From assembly GCA_002363695.1 (NCBI GenBank), contig DEWO01000059.1, positions 1 to 8,218 on the forward strand: 8,218 nt of DNA. Direction: 5' to 3'. The notes under the pieces were generated by a model. It saw nothing but the letters and a program-made list of their open reading frames with translations. It did not search any database and was not told the origin of the DNA. Of the stretch, positions 6,543 through 8,218 are shown one piece after another. The translations under genes and the position numbers were made by a program. Every line of letters starts with the position of its first letter. Within the stretch, counting starts at the first letter, position 1. This DNA comes from Prevotella sp. UBA3208 (GTDB taxonomy: Bacteria; Bacteroidota; Bacteroidia; Bacteroidales; Bacteroidaceae).

Positions 6543-6551
6543 AGTCAAGGG

Positions 6552-6559
6552 CAAAGGTA
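6552..6559 (-). promoter_or_regulatory. Probable -7 promoter element for mazG
   Basis: The minus strand reads TACCTTTG, an exact match to the Bacteroidetes TAnnTTTG element, 9 bases before the ATG at 6542. No convincing TTTG is seen at the expected -33 distance. Transcription would start within a few bases of the first ATG, so the mRNA would be almost leaderless if that start is used, or carry roughly 12-15 leader bases if ATG 6533 is used. Confidence 0.6.
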
Positions 6560-6603
6560 CGATTTTTTTTTGAATTACTAATTCATATTTCGCATTTTTT
6601 TTG

Positions 6604-6611
6604 TACCTTTG
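6604..6611 (+). promoter_or_regulatory. Probable -7 promoter element for valS
   Basis: TACCTTTG matches the Bacteroidetes TAnnTTTG element 19 bases before the ATG at 6631. The -33 position (around 6580) has no clear TTTG; the nearest, at 6569-6572, is 31 bases away and too far. Predicted leader is about 13 bases to ATG 6631, too short for an attenuator or a T-box. Confidence 0.6.
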
Positions 6612-6630
6612 CAGCCAATTTATTTAAATA

Positions 6631-8218
6631 ATGTATAAAGACGCTATGACACAAGTCAAAGAATTAGCAAGCAAATACGACCCCAAAGAGGTCGAGTCAA
6701 AATGGTACCAGTATTGGCTGGACAACAAGCTATTCAGCAGTAAGCCCGACGGACGCGAGCCATATACCATCGTCATTCCACCGCCCAATGTGACCGGTGT
6801 GTTACACATGGGACACATGCTGAACAACACCATACAGGACATTCTTGTACGTCGTGCCCGCATGGAGGGCAAGAACGCATGTTGGGTTCCCGGCACTGAC
6901 CACGCTTCCATTGCTACTGAGGCGAAGGTGGTTAAGAAACTGGCCGAGCAGGGCATCAAGAAGCACGACCTGACTCGTGAGCAGTTCCTTAAACACGCCT
7001 GGGACTGGACACACGAGCACGGAGGCATCATCCTGAAGCAGTTGCGCCGCCTGGGTGCCAGCTGCGACTGGGACCGCACGGCCTTTACGATGGACGAGAA
7101 GCGTTCCGAGAGCGTCATCAAGGTGTTTGTAGACCTCTACAACAAGGGGCTTATCTATCGCGGCCTGCGCATGGTCAACTGGGACCCCAAGGCGCTGACG
7201 GCTCTTTCTACCGAGGAGGTCATCTATCGCGAGGAGCAGAGCCATCTGTTCCACCTGAAATACTATGTGGACGGGCTCGTTGAACTGGATAATCAAGAAG
7301 AATTAGAAAACGAGGGCAACGTCATCCACAAGGACGCCAAGGGCTACTATGCCGTTGTGGCTACCACCCGTCCTGAGACCATCATGGGCGATACGGCCAT
7401 GTGTATCAATCCCAAAGACCCGAAGAACCAGTGGCTCAAGGGCCGCAAGGTCATTGTTCCGCTGGTGGGTCGTGTGATTCCTGTCATCGAGGACCGCTAC
7501 GTGGACATCGAGTTTGGTACGGGTTGTCTGAAGGTCACTCCGGCCCACGACACCAACGACTATATGCTGGGCAAGACCCACAACTTGGAAACCATCGACA
7601 TCTTCAATGCCGACGGCACCATCAGCGACCAGTCTACGCTCTATGTCGGTATGGACCGCATGGACTGCCGCAAGCAGATTGCCAAGGACTTGCAGGCTGC
7701 CGGACTCATGGAGCGCATTGAGGACTACACGAACAAGGTGGGCTACTCTGAGCGCAACCCCGACACGGCCATCGAGCCCCGTCTGTCGCTGCAGTGGTTC
7801 CTCAAGATGAAGCACTTTGCCGACATTGCACTGCCTCCCGTGATGGACGACGACATCAAGTTCTATCCGACCAAATACAAGACCACCTACAAGAACTGGC
7901 TGGAGAACATCCAGGACTGGTGCATCTCTCGCCAGCTGTGGTGGGGTCACCGCATTCCGGCCTATTACTATAATGAGGCTGGCGACTTTGTGGTGGCTGT
8001 CAGTCGTGAGGAAGCCCTGAAGCTGGCTCAGCAGAAAGACCCCAAGGTCACCGATGCCGACCTGCGTCAGGACGAGGATGCGCTGGACACATGGTTCTCG
8101 AGCTGGCTGTGGCCCATCTCGCTGTTCGACGGCATCAATAACCCCGGCAACGAGGAACTGAAGTACTACTACCCCACTGCCGACCTGGTGACGGGCCCGG
8201 ACATCATCTTCTTCTGGG
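6631..8218 (+). CDS. valS: Valyl-tRNA synthetase (3' end outside window)
   Basis: Class I aminoacyl-tRNA synthetase that charges tRNA-Val and edits mischarged threonine. The frame is open from ATG 6631 to the window edge (529 codons; the full protein should be near 880). [14 protein letters not shown] (51-63) carries the HIGH motif as H59-M-G-H62. [16 protein letters not shown] (85-100) is typical. The CP1 editing domain includes [14 protein letters not shown] (T245 region) and TPAHDTNDY (H306, D307). Catalytic-core signatures [34 protein letters not shown] and [12 protein letters not shown] follow. The KMSKS loop and anticodon-binding domain lie beyond the window. A second in-frame ATG at 6646 ([13 protein letters not shown]) could be the true start, since relatives often begin there. 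It is divergent from mazG. Confidence 0.96.
   Translation, partial: MYKDAMTQVKELASKYDPKEVESKWYQYWLDNKLFSSKPDGREPYTIVIPPPNVTGVLHMGHMLNNTIQDILVRRARMEGKNACWVPGTDHASIATEAKVVKKLAEQGIKKHDLTREQFLKHAWDWTHEHGGIILKQLRRLGASCDWDRTAFTMDEKRSESVIKVFVDLYNKGLIYRGLRMVNWDPKALTALSTEEVIYREEQSHLFHLKYYVDGLVELDNQEELENEGNVIHKDAKGYYAVVATTRPETIMGDTAMCINPKDPKNQWLKGRKVIVPLVGRVIPVIEDRYVDIEFGTGCLKVTPAHDTNDYMLGKTHNLETIDIFNADGTISDQSTLYVGMDRMDCRKQIAKDLQAAGLMERIEDYTNKVGYSERNPDTAIEPRLSLQWFLKMKHFADIALPPVMDDDIKFYPTKYKTTYKNWLENIQDWCISRQLWWGHRIPAYYYNEAGDFVVAVSREEALKLAQQKDPKVTDADLRQDEDALDTWFSSWLWPISLFDGINNPGNEELKYYYPTADLVTGPDIIFFW

Larger units (their letters stand above)
6551..6612. repeat. 10-base perfect inverted repeat holding both divergent promoter boxes
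   Basis: The arms are GCAAAGGTAC at 6551-6560 and GTACCTTTGC at 6603-6612, exact reverse complements separated by 42 AT-rich bases that include T runs at 6563-6571 and 6595-6602. Each arm contains the -7 box of one of the two divergent genes, so the symmetry may simply reflect two good promoters. Confidence 0.65.

Noticed and set aside
5835..6581. A 248-codon open frame on the plus strand covering almost all of mazG.
   Set aside because: It is the antisense of a gene with intact catalytic motifs, its translation is hydrophobic and motif-free, and it has no promoter or start context.
6802..7950. Two long minus-strand open frames (164 and 215 codons) opposite valS.
   Set aside because: They mirror a highly conserved synthetase with strong codon bias, which commonly leaves long antisense frames; their translations show no recognisable domain.

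Overview
The window looks like chromosomal core sequence from a member of the Bacteroidales, most likely a Prevotella-type organism. That placement is inferred from three things: protein sequences that read like Bacteroidetes family members (ValS, RNase Z, MazG, the sigma/anti-sigma set), promoters of the TTTG/TAnnTTTG type, and A-rich translation starts without a strong Shine-Dalgarno. There are no RNA genes, CRISPR arrays, insertion sequences or integration scars, and no gene-free stretch longer than about 90 bases.

Layout. (1) Plus strand, 1-822: the last third of riboflavin synthase, joined by an ATGA stop/start overlap to a complete endonuclease III gene (nth). (2) Minus strand, 791-4049: read in the direction of transcription, a 104-residue secreted protein that is little more than a signal peptide and one beta-rich sorting-domain-like module; a lipoprotein L,D-transpeptidase; an ECF sigma factor; a one-membrane-segment putative anti-sigma protein; and a small Spy-like secreted helical protein whose 3' end overlaps nth tail to tail. 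A good Bacteroidetes promoter sits just upstream of the whole set. (3) Minus strand, 4129-6542: mazG, a lipocalin-like lipoprotein and RNase Z, closely spaced and probably one transcript. (4) Plus strand from 6631 to the window edge: valyl-tRNA synthetase (valS), 3' end missing, transcribed divergently from mazG.

How the genes fit together. The 791-4049 block is the most suggestive part. An ECF sigma factor, a membrane-anchored partner and a Spy-like periplasmic protein form a recognisable Bacteroidetes regulatory trio. Here they follow a peptidoglycan cross-linking enzyme by only 4 bases, which suggests a cell-envelope stress or remodelling unit. The mazG and valS genes share an 88-base divergent promoter region with two oppositely oriented TACCTTTG boxes inside a perfect 10-base inverted repeat. 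Several genes use or appear to use non-ATG starts (TTG for RNase Z and for the transpeptidase). I found no clearly novel system. The most worthwhile leads are the transpeptidase/sigma operon, the sorting-domain-only protein and the overlapping gene ends.
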